In this document: one piece after another, positions 1 through 12,604 of the stretch
How the letters are laid out: each line of letters begins with the position of its first letter
How positions within the stretch are numbered: the first letter of the stretch is position 1
Source of the DNA: Bowdeniella nasicola
GTDB lineage: Bacteria > Actinomycetota > Actinomycetes > Actinomycetales > Actinomycetaceae
Length of the DNA stretch: 45,427 nucleotides
Direction of reading: 5' to 3'
NCBI RefSeq assembly: GCF_001907295.1
Contig: NZ_MQVR01000011.1
Coordinates: forward strand, 1-45,427
Position numbers and translations under genes: made by a program
The notes under the pieces: model-generated
Seen by the model: only the letters and a program-made list of their open reading frames with translations
Databases searched by the model: none
Told to the model about the DNA's origin: nothing

Positions 1-96
1 AAACCCGCAAGCGGATAAGGATCCCGTTCGACTTGCATGTGTTAAGCACGCCGCCAGCGTTCGTCCTGAGCCAGGATCAAACTCTCCGCAAAAAAC
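1..96 (-). rRNA. rrs: 16S ribosomal RNA, 5' end (partial)
   Basis: Read on the minus strand, this is the start of a 16S rRNA: GAGTTTGATCCTGGCTCAG, then the actinobacterial continuation GACGAACGCTGGCGGCGTGC and the AACACATGCAAGTCGAACG block. Only about the first 96 bases are present; the gene runs off the left edge. The mature 5' end is placed by analogy with other actinobacteria, a few bases before GGAGAGTTTGATC, and is uncertain by several bases. Confidence 0.97.
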
Positions 97-222
97 CAAT
101 AAACTGGCCTTCACGGAAAAATCCCAGCCAGCCACCCCAAAACAGGGCAGCCAACCAAACAAAACAACCCACACACCACAAAGGTGCGCGAGCCAAATGG
201 CATCACAAAAACAAAATAATGA

Positions 223-246
223 CACACTGTTGAGTTATCAAGGAAC
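223..246 (-). promoter_or_regulatory. rRNA leader boxA antitermination element
   Basis: On the minus strand the leader contains GTTCCTTGATAACTCAACAG followed by TGTG, about 130 bases before the mature 16S. This closely matches the boxA-containing leader segment of actinobacterial rrn operons (TTCCTTGAGAACTCAACAGTGTG in relatives). In the family it recruits NusB/NusE to keep polymerase antiterminated through the untranslated rRNA operon. Confidence 0.8.
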
Positions 247-330
247 CACCACACACCAGTCCCATCGGTAGTGAAACCGATCGTTCTAGAGGTGAAGATT
301 TCTGGCCCGATCTCTCAGGGCCGGGAATCA

Positions 331-360
331 AACTTACCAGAGCTTTTGAATCTCAGTCAA
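331..360 (-). promoter_or_regulatory. rRNA operon promoter candidate, proximal
   Basis: On the minus strand TTGACT (360-355) and TAAGTT (336-331) are separated by 18 bases, a good match to a housekeeping sigma-factor promoter. It would start transcription about 230 bases upstream of the mature 16S. Assigned by inspection only. Confidence 0.5.
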
Positions 361-459
361 GTCCGATCCGTGTGGCCTCCATCTCGATGGGCTTTCCGCC
401 TTCCCGATCCGGGGCCGTTACTCGCTCCGGGCTCTTGGCCCCTCGCGGCAACAGGTAAG

Positions 460-488
460 ACATTACGACCCTGCTACCCCCGGGTCAA
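460..488 (-). promoter_or_regulatory. rRNA operon promoter candidate, distal
   Basis: On the minus strand TTGACC (488-483) and TAATGT (465-460) are separated by exactly 17 bases. With the proximal candidate it would form a tandem promoter pair for the rrn operon, a common arrangement. It lies just downstream of the hairpin at 501-558, which could isolate it from the malic enzyme gene. Confidence 0.5.
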
Positions 489-500
489 GTTGCCCCCACT

Positions 501-558
501 GGGGTGTTGCAGGCGTGTTTGCCCCATGATTTAGCGGAAAACACGCGCTTGCAACCCC
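501..558 (-). terminator. imperfect hairpin after the malic enzyme gene
   Basis: The arms at 501-520 (GGGGTGTTGCAGGCGTGTTT) and 538-558 are inverted repeats with a few gaps, enclosing a loop of about 17 bases. The hairpin lies some 40 bases after the malic enzyme stop and before the distal rRNA promoter candidate. There is no convincing U-tract, so it may be a weak terminator or an insulating structure. Confidence 0.4.
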
Positions 559-599
559 AATGTTCACGTTTTAGTGAAACACATCATATCCAACGGTTG

Positions 600-1991
600 T
601 TATTCGGCGGCGGCGCGCTTGGCGGCCGCAGCTTCCTGCACCGCTTCCGATACGCGCGGTGCTACCCGCTCATCGAAGACGCCCGGGATGATGTAGGCCG
701 GCAACAGTTCCTCATCGGTAATGGTCTCCGCGATGGCGACCGCGGCGACGCGCAGGACCTCATCGGAGATCTCGGAGACCTCGGCGTCGAGTAGGCCGGG
801 GAAGGCGAGGACGTTATTGATCTGATTCGGATAGTCCGAGCGTCCGGTCGCGACGATGGCCGCGGTCTCGGCGGCTTCGGTCGGGTCGACCTCTGGGGTG
901 GGGTTCGCGAGCGCGAAGACGATGGCGTCGTCGGCCATGGTCGCGATGTCCTCGCCCGTAAGGATGTTGCCGGTCGAGACGCCGATAAAGACGTCGGCAT
1001 CCTTCAGGCCTTCTTTCAGGCTGCCGCTCACGCCGCGCGGGTTCGTGTTCTCGGCGAGCCAGCGCCGGTGTGCGTTCATGCCCTCGGTGTCCCCCGCGTG
1101 CAGGGCGCCGGTCCGGCCGTAGCCGACGATGTCCTTTGCTCCTTGGGCGGCGAGGAGGCGGATGATGGCGTGGCCCGCGGCGCCGACGCCGGAGACGACG
1201 ATGCGAACGTCGGCGATGTCCTTGCCGACGACTTTCAGGGCGTTGATGAGGGCCGCGAGGACGACGACGGCGGTGCCGTGCTGGTCGTCGTGGAAGACGG
1301 GGATGTCTAGCTCGTCGCGCAGCCGCTCTTCGATCTCGAAACAGCGCGGGGCGGAGATGTCTTCGAGGTTGATGCCCGCATAGGCGGGCGCGATCGCCTT
1401 GACGATCGAGATGATCTCGTCCGCGTCGGTCGTATCGAGGACGATGGGCCAGGCGTCGACGCCGCCGAACTCCTTGAAGAGGACGGCTTTGCCCTCCATG
1501 ACAGGCAGCGCCGCGAGCGGGCCGATGTCGCCCATGCCGAGGACGGCAGTGCCATCGGTGACGACGGCGACGGTGTTCTTCTTAATCGTCAGCTGGCGAG
1601 CTTTGCTCGGGGTGTCGTAGATGGCCTGGCAGACGCGGGCGACGCCCGGGGTGTAAATGCGCGAGAGGTCATCGCGGTTACGCAGCGGCGCCTTCGCGTG
1701 GATCTCGAGCTTGCCGCCGACGTGCGCGAGGAAGGTGGCGTCGCCGACGGTGCGGACGTGAACATCCGGGAGGGCACCGAGGACCCTGACTAGTTCGCGG
1801 CGATGGCCGGAGTTGCGCGCGTCGCACATGAGGTCGACGGTGAGCCGGCCGCCTTCGGAGGCGGCGACGTCGAGGCCCGTGACGAGCGCCCCGGTGCCCG
1901 CTGCGGTAGCGACGAGTTCGGATGCGCCAGCAGTCGTGGCCGGCATGTCGATACGGAGCGAGACGCGATATGCAGGAGTCGGGGTTGCCAT
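600..1991 (-). CDS. NAD(P)-dependent malic enzyme with N-terminal ACT domain
   Basis: 463 residues. Residues 8-80 (YRVSLRID onwards) look like an ACT regulatory domain. The malic enzyme core follows, with YTPGVA, the [11 protein letters not shown] segment carrying the conserved Lys, the metal-binding [10 protein letters not shown], and a Rossmann nucleotide loop at GVGAAGHA. The family decarboxylates L-malate to pyruvate and CO2 with reduction of NAD or NADP, linking the TCA cycle to pyruvate. ACT-fused bacterial malic enzymes are probably allosterically controlled. The gene follows gatB after 60 bases on the same strand. The ATG lacks a Shine-Dalgarno site, but TAGGCT lies 7 bases upstream, suggesting a leaderless transcript. 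The start also sits inside a large palindrome (1975-2024). NAD versus NADP preference cannot be read from the sequence with confidence. Confidence 0.93.
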   Translation of the reverse strand: MATPTPAYRVSLRIDMPATTAGASELVATAAGTGALVTGLDVAASEGGRLTVDLMCDARNSGHRRELVRVLGALPDVHVRTVGDATFLAHVGGKLEIHAKAPLRNRDDLSRIYTPGVARVCQAIYDTPSKARQLTIKKNTVAVVTDGTAVLGMGDIGPLAALPVMEGKAVLFKEFGGVDAWPIVLDTTDADEIISIVKAIAPAYAGINLEDISAPRCFEIEERLRDELDIPVFHDDQHGTAVVVLAALINALKVVGKDIADVRIVVSGVGAAGHAIIRLLAAQGAKDIVGYGRTGALHAGDTEGMNAHRRWLAENTNPRGVSGSLKEGLKDADVFIGVSTGNILTGEDIATMADDAIVFALANPTPEVDPTEAAETAAIVATGRSDYPNQINNVLAFPGLLDAEVSEISDEVLRVAAVAIAETITDEELLPAYIIPGVFDERVAPRVSEAVQEAAAAKRAAAE

Positions 1992-2024
1992 GTCTTAAAG
2001 CCTAAGACAGGCAACCCCGACTCC
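1975..2024. repeat. 50-bp near-perfect palindrome over the malic enzyme start
   Basis: GGAGTCGGGGTTGCC (1975-1989) is perfectly repeated in inverse at 2010-2024. Inside it, TGTCTTA (1991-1997) pairs with TAAGACA (2003-2009), leaving a 5-base loop and one bulged base at 1990. The stem totals 22 bp. It contains the malic enzyme ATG (1989-1991) and its first codons, and the inferred -10 element TAGGCT. It begins 28 bases after the gatB stop, so it could terminate gatCAB transcription, act as an operator, or sequester the malic enzyme start. Confidence 0.85.
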
Positions 2025-2051
2025 TTCTGGGACGATCAGTCCGTGGGCGGG

Positions 2052-3548
2052 CTAGCTCCCGACCTTTTCCATAATGATCTCGCGGACGCGGGCGGCGTCG
2101 GCCTGACCGCGCGTCGCCTTCATGACCGCGCCGACAAGGGCGCCAGCGGCCTGGACCTTGCCGCCCTTAATCTTCTCGACGATGTCGGGGTTGGCAGCGA
2201 GTGCCTCGTCGACGGCCTTCTCGAGGGCGCCATCATCGGAGACGACCTTCAGGCCGCGAGCCTCGACGACCTCGGACGGGCTGCCCTCGCCTGCGAGCAC
2301 GCCCGCGAGCGCCTGGCGGGCGAGCTTGTCGTTCAGGGCGCCGGAATCGACGAGCTGCTGGAGCTCGGCGATGTGCTCGGGCGTGACGGACAGGTCATCG
2401 AGCGAGACGCCCTCGTCATTCGCGGTGCGGGCGAGCTCGCCCATCCACCACTTGCGGGCGGTCGCCGGGGCGGCTCCAGCCTTGACGGTCGCCTCAATGA
2501 CGTCGAGCGCGTCGGCGTTGATGACGTCGCGCATCTCCATGTCGGAAAAGCCCCACTCGTCATGCAGGCGACGCCGGCGCGCGGCCGGGAGCTCGGGCAG
2601 GGACGCGCGCAGTTCTTCGACCCACTGCCGATCCGGCACGACCGGCACGAGGTCCGGCTCCGGGAAGTAGCGGTAGTCCTCGGCGTCCGACTTCGCGCGG
2701 CCCGCGGAGGTCGAGCCGTCCTCTTCGTGAAAGTGGCGCGTCTCCTGGGTGACGGCCTCACCTGCGGCGAGGATCGCGGCCTGGCGACTGATCTCGTAGC
2801 GCACTGCGCGGTCGATCGAACGGAAGGAGTTGACGTTCTTCGTCTCGGTGCGGGTGCCGAACGGCGCGTCCGGCCTTTCGCGCAACGAGACGTTGACGTC
2901 GGCGCGGACGTTGCCGCGCTCCATGCGGGCCTCGGAAACGCCGAGCGCGCGGAAGATATCGCGCAGCGTCTGGACGTAGGCGGCGGCAACCTCGGGGGCG
3001 CGCTTGCCGGCGCCGGCGAGCGGCCGGGAGACGATCTCTACGAGCGGGACGCCCGCGCGGTTGTAATCGACGAGCGAGTAGTCCGCGCCGTGGATCCGGC
3101 CGTCGGCGCCGCCGACGTGGACGTTCTTGCCGGCGTCTTCTTCCATGTGGGCGCGCTCGATCTCGACGCGGAAGACCTCGCCGTCCTCGAGCTCGACGTC
3201 GAGGTAGCCGTCGTAGGCGATCGGCTCGTCGGACTGGGAGGTCTGGAAGTCCTTGGCGAGGTCCGGGTAGAAGTAGTTTTTGCGCGCGAACCGGCAGGAC
3301 TCGGCGATCGTACAGTTCAGCGCGAGGCCAATCTTGATCGCGTACTCCACCGCCTTGGCGTTGACGACCGGCAGCGAGCCGGGCAGGCCAAGAGACGTCG
3401 GCGTGACGTGCGTGTTCGGGTCGCCGCCAAACGCGTTGGGGGCGGCGTCGAACATCTTCGTCACCGTGCCGAGCTCGACGTGGACCTCGAGGCCGAGGAC
3501 CGGGTCGTACGTGCTCGTTGCCTCATCGAAGGGCATGAGAGTGGTCAT
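2052..3548 (-). CDS. gatB: Asp/Glu-tRNA amidotransferase subunit B
   Basis: 498 residues, the usual GatB length. The N-terminus shows the family signature [15 protein letters not shown], followed by the kinase-like cradle ([19 protein letters not shown]) and a C-terminal helical and YqeY-like tail ending near IIMEKVGS. GatB binds the misacylated Glu-tRNA(Gln) or Asp-tRNA(Asn) and activates the acyl group with ATP; GatA supplies ammonia. Gene order is gatC-gatA-gatB with 3 bases between the gatA stop and the gatB start, so this is a translationally linked operon. Cytoplasmic and probably essential if no GlnRS is encoded, which is usual in actinobacteria. Confidence 0.97.
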   Translation of the reverse strand: MTTLMPFDEATSTYDPVLGLEVHVELGTVTKMFDAAPNAFGGDPNTHVTPTSLGLPGSLPVVNAKAVEYAIKIGLALNCTIAESCRFARKNYFYPDLAKDFQTSQSDEPIAYDGYLDVELEDGEVFRVEIERAHMEEDAGKNVHVGGADGRIHGADYSLVDYNRAGVPLVEIVSRPLAGAGKRAPEVAAAYVQTLRDIFRALGVSEARMERGNVRADVNVSLRERPDAPFGTRTETKNVNSFRSIDRAVRYEISRQAAILAAGEAVTQETRHFHEEDGSTSAGRAKSDAEDYRYFPEPDLVPVVPDRQWVEELRASLPELPAARRRRLHDEWGFSDMEMRDVINADALDVIEATVKAGAAPATARKWWMGELARTANDEGVSLDDLSVTPEHIAELQQLVDSGALNDKLARQALAGVLAGEGSPSEVVEARGLKVVSDDGALEKAVDEALAANPDIVEKIKGGKVQAAGALVGAVMKATRGQADAARVREIIMEKVGS

Positions 3549-3551
3549 GGC

Positions 3552-5039
3552 TCAGTTCTCCTTCAGGGCCGGGCATACCGGGGCGTCGACGAGGGATTCA
3601 ATGGCGGCGGCGACGCGGTACATGCGCGCGTCTTCAAATGCGGGGGCGAGGACCTGCAATCCGACGGGCATCTGGTCATCGCTCGCGAGGCCGCACGGCA
3701 CGCTCAGGGCGGGGATGCCGGCGAGGTTCGCGGGGATCGTCGCGACATCGTTGAGGTACATCGACATGAGGTCTTCGGACTTCTCGCCGAACTTGAAGGC
3801 CGTCGTTGGGGCCGTCGGCGAGATGAGAACGTCGACCTCACCGAACGCGGCCACGAGGTCGCGCTGGACGAGCGTGCGGACCTTCAGCGCCGCGCCGTAG
3901 TAGGCGTCGTACACGCCCGCCGACAGCGCGTGGGTGCCGAGGATGATGCGGCGCTTGACCTCGTCGCCGAAGCCCGCGCCGCGGGAGGCGGCCATGACCC
4001 GTTCGGCGGTCACGGGGCCCTCGGCCGGTTCGACGCGCAGGCCGTAGCGCATGCCGTCGAAGCGGGCGAGGTTCGAGGAGACCTCGGCCGGCATGATGAG
4101 GTAGTACGCCGCGAGGGCGTAATCGAAGTTCGGGCAGTCGACCTCGCTGATCGTGGCGCCAGCGGCCTTCAGCGCTTCGACGGTCTCGGTGAAGCGTTCG
4201 AGGACGCCCGCCTGGTAGCCCTCTCCCCCGAGCTGCTTGACGACGCCGATGCGCACACCGGTTAGGTCGGGGCCCTCCGCGATCGAAGCGGTGAGGTCGG
4301 CGGCGGGGCCGGGCAGCGACGTCGAGTCGGCCGGGTCGTGGCCGCTGATGAGGTCCTGCAGCGCGGCGGCGTCGGCGATCGTGCGCGTCACGGGACCGAT
4401 CTGGTCGAGCGAGGAGGCCATGGCGATGAGGCCATAGCGTGAAATCGCGCCGTAGGTGGGTTTGACGCCGACGGTGCCAGTGACGGCGCCGGGCTGGCGG
4501 ATCGAGCCGCCGGTATCGGATCCGAGCGCGAGCGGGGCGAGGCCGGCCGCGACCGCAGCTGCGGAGCCGCCGCCCGAGCCGCCGGGGATGCGTGTCGTGT
4601 CCCAGGGGTTCTTCGTCGGGCCGAATGCGGAGTTCTCCGTCGAGGATCCCATCGCGAACTCGTCGAGGTTGGTCTTGCCGAGGATCGGCAGGCCCGCCTC
4701 CTTGATCTTCGCCACGACGGTCGCGTCGTACGGCGGGCGCCAGCCTTCGAGCATCTTCGAGGCGCACGTCGTCGGCATGCCGCGCACGACGAGGTTGTCC
4801 TTCAGCGCGATCGGCACGCCGGCCAGGCGGTGCAACGTCTCGCCGCGCGAGCGGCGCTCGTCGATCTCTCGGGCGGTCGCCAGTGCGCCGTCGCGGTCGA
4901 CATGCAAGAAGGCGTTGTAGTTCGTGTCGAGCGCGTCGATGCGATCGAGGAAATGCGTCGTGACCGCCTCGGAGGTGAGCTCGCCGGCGGCGAGCTTATC
5001 GGCAAGGTCGAGGGCGCTCAGGGCGTGAATCTCCGTCAT
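3552..5039 (-). CDS. gatA: Asp/Glu-tRNA amidotransferase subunit A
   Basis: 495 residues of the amidase-signature family. The catalytic Ser-cisSer-Lys triad is visible as Lys80 (GVPIALKDN), Ser155 (IPGGSGGGS) and Ser179 ([10 protein letters not shown]). GatA hydrolyses glutamine and passes ammonia through a tunnel to GatB for amidation of charged tRNA. Its ATG overlaps the gatC stop by one base (TAATG) and gatB follows 3 bases after its own stop, so the three subunits are made together. Nothing in the sequence appears damaged. Confidence 0.97.
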   Translation of the reverse strand: MTEIHALSALDLADKLAAGELTSEAVTTHFLDRIDALDTNYNAFLHVDRDGALATAREIDERRSRGETLHRLAGVPIALKDNLVVRGMPTTCASKMLEGWRPPYDATVVAKIKEAGLPILGKTNLDEFAMGSSTENSAFGPTKNPWDTTRIPGGSGGGSAAAVAAGLAPLALGSDTGGSIRQPGAVTGTVGVKPTYGAISRYGLIAMASSLDQIGPVTRTIADAAALQDLISGHDPADSTSLPGPAADLTASIAEGPDLTGVRIGVVKQLGGEGYQAGVLERFTETVEALKAAGATISEVDCPNFDYALAAYYLIMPAEVSSNLARFDGMRYGLRVEPAEGPVTAERVMAASRGAGFGDEVKRRIILGTHALSAGVYDAYYGAALKVRTLVQRDLVAAFGEVDVLISPTAPTTAFKFGEKSEDLMSMYLNDVATIPANLAGIPALSVPCGLASDDQMPVGLQVLAPAFEDARMYRVAAAIESLVDAPVCPALKEN

Positions 5040-5335
5040 TATTCCTCCCCCAGAATCTGCGGCACGAGGAAGCCGCCGTCTTCGCTAGCCGGGGCCTGCG
5101 CGAGGACCTCGTCGCGGTCCAGGACCTGCCCGATCACGTCATCGCGCATGACGTTCGTAAGCGGAATGGGATGGGAGGTGGCGGGGACGTCGTCGGTAGC
5201 AACTTCGGAGACCTTGGCGACCGCGTCGGCGATGATGTCGAGCTCGCGCGCGATGCGCTCGATTTCATCGTCGGTGAGAGCCAGTCGAGCCAGGTCGGCC
5301 ACGCGGGCGACTTCTGAGCTAGAAATTGTCGACAT
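5039..5335 (-). CDS. gatC: Asp/Glu-tRNA amidotransferase subunit C
   Basis: 98 residues, typical for GatC. The N-terminal helical pattern [20 protein letters not shown] and the proline-containing linker before LRDDV-like [10 protein letters not shown] are characteristic. GatC wraps around GatA and stabilises the GatA-GatB interface. It is the first gene of the operon. The ATG at 5335 has no Shine-Dalgarno sequence at a useful distance; instead TACACT (5348-5343) ends 7 bases before it, so a leaderless transcript is likely. Confidence 0.95.
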   Translation of the reverse strand: MSTISSSEVARVADLARLALTDDEIERIARELDIIADAVAKVSEVATDDVPATSHPIPLTNVMRDDVIGQVLDRDEVLAQAPASEDGGFLVPQILGEE

Positions 5336-5342
5336 GCCTCAA

Positions 5343-5401
5343 AGTGTAGTGCGTCGCTCGCGGCCTCGTTGCGGGCGGTCACGTCTCTGGCTCGGTAGTG
5401 T
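5343..5401. promoter_or_regulatory. divergent promoter region between gatC and the phospholipase-D gene
   Basis: Two -10-like hexamers face away from each other: TACACT on the minus strand (5348-5343), 7 bases before the gatC ATG, and TAGTGT on the plus strand (5396-5401), 7 bases before the ATG at 5409. Neither has a clear -35 element. Both fit the leaderless pattern seen throughout this window. Confidence 0.45.
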
Positions 5402-5408
5402 TAAGGGA

Positions 5409-9828
<4,420 letters not shown>

Positions 9829-9832
<4 letters not shown>

Positions 9833-11106
9833 CCCAAAAACACGCCTCGCTCCTGCCCGGCCGAACCGACATCCTGCTCGCCTTCGGCGCGTTCGTGACC
9901 CTGTCGCTACCGGTCATGGTCGGCGGAGCCAGCGGCGCTTTCGAAACGGCGCTGAACTCCACGATGCGCAATTCCTCGGGGCCGATCCTGCACCTGGTCT
10001 GCCTCCTCATGCCGCTCGCGACGGCCTTCCGACGTACCCTGCCGGCGACGTCGGCGGCGGTCATCTATGTTAGCGCACTCACCCACTTCGCCGCCGGCAT
10101 CCACCTGCTGCCGGCCGACCTCCTCGTCTTATCGGCCCTCTACTCGGTCGTGCTCTACGGTTCGAAATTCGCCCAGATCCTCGGGATCACGGGTGCCTAC
10201 CTCGGCGCGATCATCATCGCCGTGTGGTCGGGGACGCTGTCCTTTGGCGACCGCCCGCGCCCGATCAACGGCCTGTATGCGTTCCTCGGCGGCGCGGGTG
10301 CCGTGACGATGACGTGGTCGATCGCGCTCACGCGCCGGCTGCACCAGCGCGAGATCATTGCCCTCGCCGAACACAACCGCGCGCTCCAAGAAGAGCGGGA
10401 CCAAGAAGCCGAGCTCGCCACGACGGCCGAGCGCAACCGCATCGCCCGCGAAATGCACGACATCGTCGCCCACTCGCTGTCGGTCATGATCGCGCAGGCC
10501 GACGGCGGCCGCTACGCCGCCCAAGCTCAGCCGGAAGCCGCCGTCACCGCGCTCGAGACCATCGGGCAGGTCGGCCGCGATGCCCTGTCCGATATGCGTA
10601 AGATCCTCGGCGTGCTGCGCGGGGAAACCGGTGACGAGTCACCGCGCCTGCCGCAGCCCGTCGACAGCGACCTCGATGAACTCATCACCCAGATGCGCGA
10701 AGCTGGCCTCGATATCTCGCTGGTGCGCATCGGCGTCGCCCGGCCGCTGCCGCCCGGCGCCGGCTACGCGATCTACCGGATCTGCCAAGAGGCCCTGACG
10801 AACTGTCTGAAGCATGCCGGCCCGCAAGCCTCCGTCACGGTCGTGATGCAGTGGCTGAACTCGTCGGTCGAACTGAAGGTCGACGACGACGGCCGTGGCG
10901 CAGGAGCCCTGAGCGATGGCAAGGGCCAGGGCCTGGTCGGGATGCGGGAACGTGCCGGTATTTTCGGCGGCTCCCTGTCCGCCGGGCCGCGCCAGGGCGG
11001 CGGCTTCCGGGTACATCTGCAACTGCCCGTCCCCGCGGCGGCGCCACCGACCCCCGCGCTCGGAGTAGCCTTAGCAACGGGCGAACTGAAGGAGGACCAT
11101 GAGTGA
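9829..11106 (+). CDS. NarL-type sensor histidine kinase
   Basis: 425 residues. The N-terminal 160 residues are hydrophobic, with about five or six predicted membrane segments and no evident large external sensor domain. A HisKA_3 dimerisation region follows with the phospho-acceptor His210 in RIAREMHDIVAHSLSVM. The C-terminal HATPase domain has the N box near YRICQEALTNCLKHAG and G box GQGLVGMRERAGIFGG. The start ATG overlaps the SRAP stop (ATGA), and the stop overlaps the response regulator by 8 bases, so the three are translated from one message. The Pro/Ala-rich tail is unremarkable. The signal is unknown; position before a MacB-type exporter suggests envelope or drug stress. Confidence 0.92.
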
Positions 11107-11767
11107 CGCGATCCGGGTAGCGATCGTCGATGATCAGCAACTCGTACGAGCAGGGTTTTCTCTCGTCATTAATTCCCAACCCGATATGCACGTCGTCGTT
11201 GAAGCGGGCGACGGGGTCCAAGCCTTGCGCGCGCTGCGCTCCTACGCGTGCGACGTCGTCCTCATGGACGTGCGCATGCCCAACATGGACGGGCTGCAGG
11301 CCACCGCCGAACTCACGGCCCACGATACGGGTCCGAAGGTCATCATCCTCACGACGTTCGACCTCGACGAATACGTGCTGCAGGCGATCCGCGCGGGCGC
11401 CTCGGGATTCCTGCTCAAGGATGCTCCCCCGGAGGACATGCTCGAGGCGATCCGCACCGTCCACTCCGGCGAGGCTGTCATCGCACCGTCTTCGACGAAA
11501 CGCCTCATCGAACACCTCGCCCACGTGCTACCCGATGAGCAGCGCGCCGATACCTCGGTCCTCGATGCCCTCACGGATCGCGAACGCGAGGTCCTGGTCG
11601 AGATGGCGCGCGGCTTTTCTAACACGGAGATCGCTCAGCGACTCTTCGTCGCCGAAGCTACGGTCAAGACCCACGTCGGCCGCGTCCTTGCCAAGCTCGG
11701 CGCCCGCGACCGCGTGCAGGCCGTCATTGTCGCCTACGAAACGGGGCTGGTAGCCCCTGGATCCTAG
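11099..11767 (+). CDS. NarL/FixJ-family response regulator
   Basis: 222 residues. The receiver domain carries Asp11-Asp12, the phospho-acceptor Asp57 in VVLMDVRMPNMDG, a Thr in ILTTFD and Lys in FLLKDAPPED. A C-terminal LuxR-type HTH begins at TDREREVLVEMARGFSNTEIAQ. The start overlaps the kinase stop and is preceded by GGAGGACC, a good ribosome binding site. Cognate partner of the kinase at 9829. Likely target: the ABC exporter starting 57 bases downstream, where a TGAC-TCG-GTCA dyad is found. Confidence 0.94.
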   Translation: MSDAIRVAIVDDQQLVRAGFSLVINSQPDMHVVVEAGDGVQALRALRSYACDVVLMDVRMPNMDGLQATAELTAHDTGPKVIILTTFDLDEYVLQAIRAGASGFLLKDAPPEDMLEAIRTVHSGEAVIAPSSTKRLIEHLAHVLPDEQRADTSVLDALTDREREVLVEMARGFSNTEIAQRLFVAEATVKTHVGRVLAKLGARDRVQAVIVAYETGLVAPGS

Positions 11768-11774
11768 GCGCTTT

Positions 11775-11800
11775 CACCCCACGGGTGGATGACTCGGTCA
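11775..11800. promoter_or_regulatory. candidate operator before the MacB-type ABC genes
   Basis: Two small dyads lie in the 57-base gap between the response regulator and the ABC ATPase: CACCC-CAC-GGGTG (11775-11787) and TGAC-TCG-GTCA (11790-11800). NarL-type regulators bind short inverted repeats, and a similar TGAC-N4-GTCA dyad lies upstream of the second two-component/ABC cluster at 31464. Assigned by pattern and position only. Confidence 0.35.
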
Positions 11801-11824
11801 GCGACAACCTGATGGGATCGAGCA

Positions 11825-12604
11825 GTGAGAGCTTCCGTTAAAACTGCACCCGACGCAACAGAGCGCCTCGCGCTATCTGCCCACAACCTCACGAAGGTCT
11901 ACGGCAGTGGCGGCAGCGAGGTCAAGGCCCTCAACGGGGTCAGTCTCGATATTGCGCCGGGCCGGTTCACGGCCATCATGGGCCCCTCCGGCTCCGGTAA
12001 ATCGACCCTGTTGCATGTGCTTGCCGGCCTAGAAGCCCCCACGTCCGGAGTGGTGCGCGTGGGCGGCGTCGATCTCGCCGAGATGAGCGACGCCGAGCGC
12101 ACCGAATTGCGCCGAGACCGGATCGGCTTCGTCTTCCAGTCCTATAACCTCGTCCCGATGTACACTGTGCGCGCCAACATCACACTCCCGCTCGACCTTG
12201 CGGGACGGACGGTCCCGGCCGACGGCCTCGAGCGCATCACCGACACCCTCGGGCTGTCCGACCACCTCGAACACCTGCCGAGCGAACTGTCGGGCGGTCA
12301 GCGCCAGCGCACCGCCATCGCCCGCGCGCTCGTGACCGAACCCGACGTCATCATGGCCGACGAACCGACCGGTAACCTCGATAACCGCACAAGCGCGGAA
12401 GTTCTGTCGCTGCTGCGCTCCGCCGTCCTCGAATACGGCCAGACCCTCGTGCTCGTCACGCACGATCCGATGGCGGCCGCCTATGCGGACAACGTCTTGC
12501 TCCTGACCGATGGCGCCATCGCCGGCACGGTCGAGCGCCCCACGTATGATGCGGTCGTCACCGCGCTGGAAGCCCTTCGCAGCATTAACTCGTCCGTCAT
12601 CTAA
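11825..12604 (+). CDS. MacB/LolD-type ABC transporter ATP-binding protein
   Basis: 259 residues from a GTG start. Walker A GPSGSGKST (53-61), Q-loop FVFQSYNL, signature LSGGQRQR and Walker B VIMADEPTGNLD are intact, with the switch His in LVTHD. The EPTGNLD form is typical of the MacB/LolD/FtsE branch, which uses mechanotransmission across the membrane rather than substrate translocation through the membrane. The stop overlaps the permease start by one base (TAATG). It follows a NarL-type two-component system and is probably induced by it. Substrate unknown; peptide antibiotics, lipoproteins or cell-envelope molecules are plausible. Confidence 0.93.
   Translation: MRASVKTAPDATERLALSAHNLTKVYGSGGSEVKALNGVSLDIAPGRFTAIMGPSGSGKSTLLHVLAGLEAPTSGVVRVGGVDLAEMSDAERTELRRDRIGFVFQSYNLVPMYTVRANITLPLDLAGRTVPADGLERITDTLGLSDHLEHLPSELSGGQRQRTAIARALVTEPDVIMADEPTGNLDNRTSAEVLSLLRSAVLEYGQTLVLVTHDPMAAAYADNVLLLTDGAIAGTVERPTYDAVVTALEALRSINSSVI

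Noticed and set aside
33-534. Small plus-strand ORFs within the rRNA leader region
   Set aside because: They lie over 16S, boxA and promoter candidates and have no ribosome binding sites or family features.
1803-4265. Long open frame (820 codons) on the plus strand, antisense to gatB and gatA
   Set aside because: It lies over conserved genes, has no start signal, and its composition (Arg, Asp, Val, Gly repeats) is that of a GC-rich antisense frame.
4830-5408. Extended N-terminus for the phospholipase-D-type gene
   Set aside because: The extension runs antisense to gatC/gatA and is not protein-like; ATG 5409 precedes the membrane segment and has a -10 at the expected distance.
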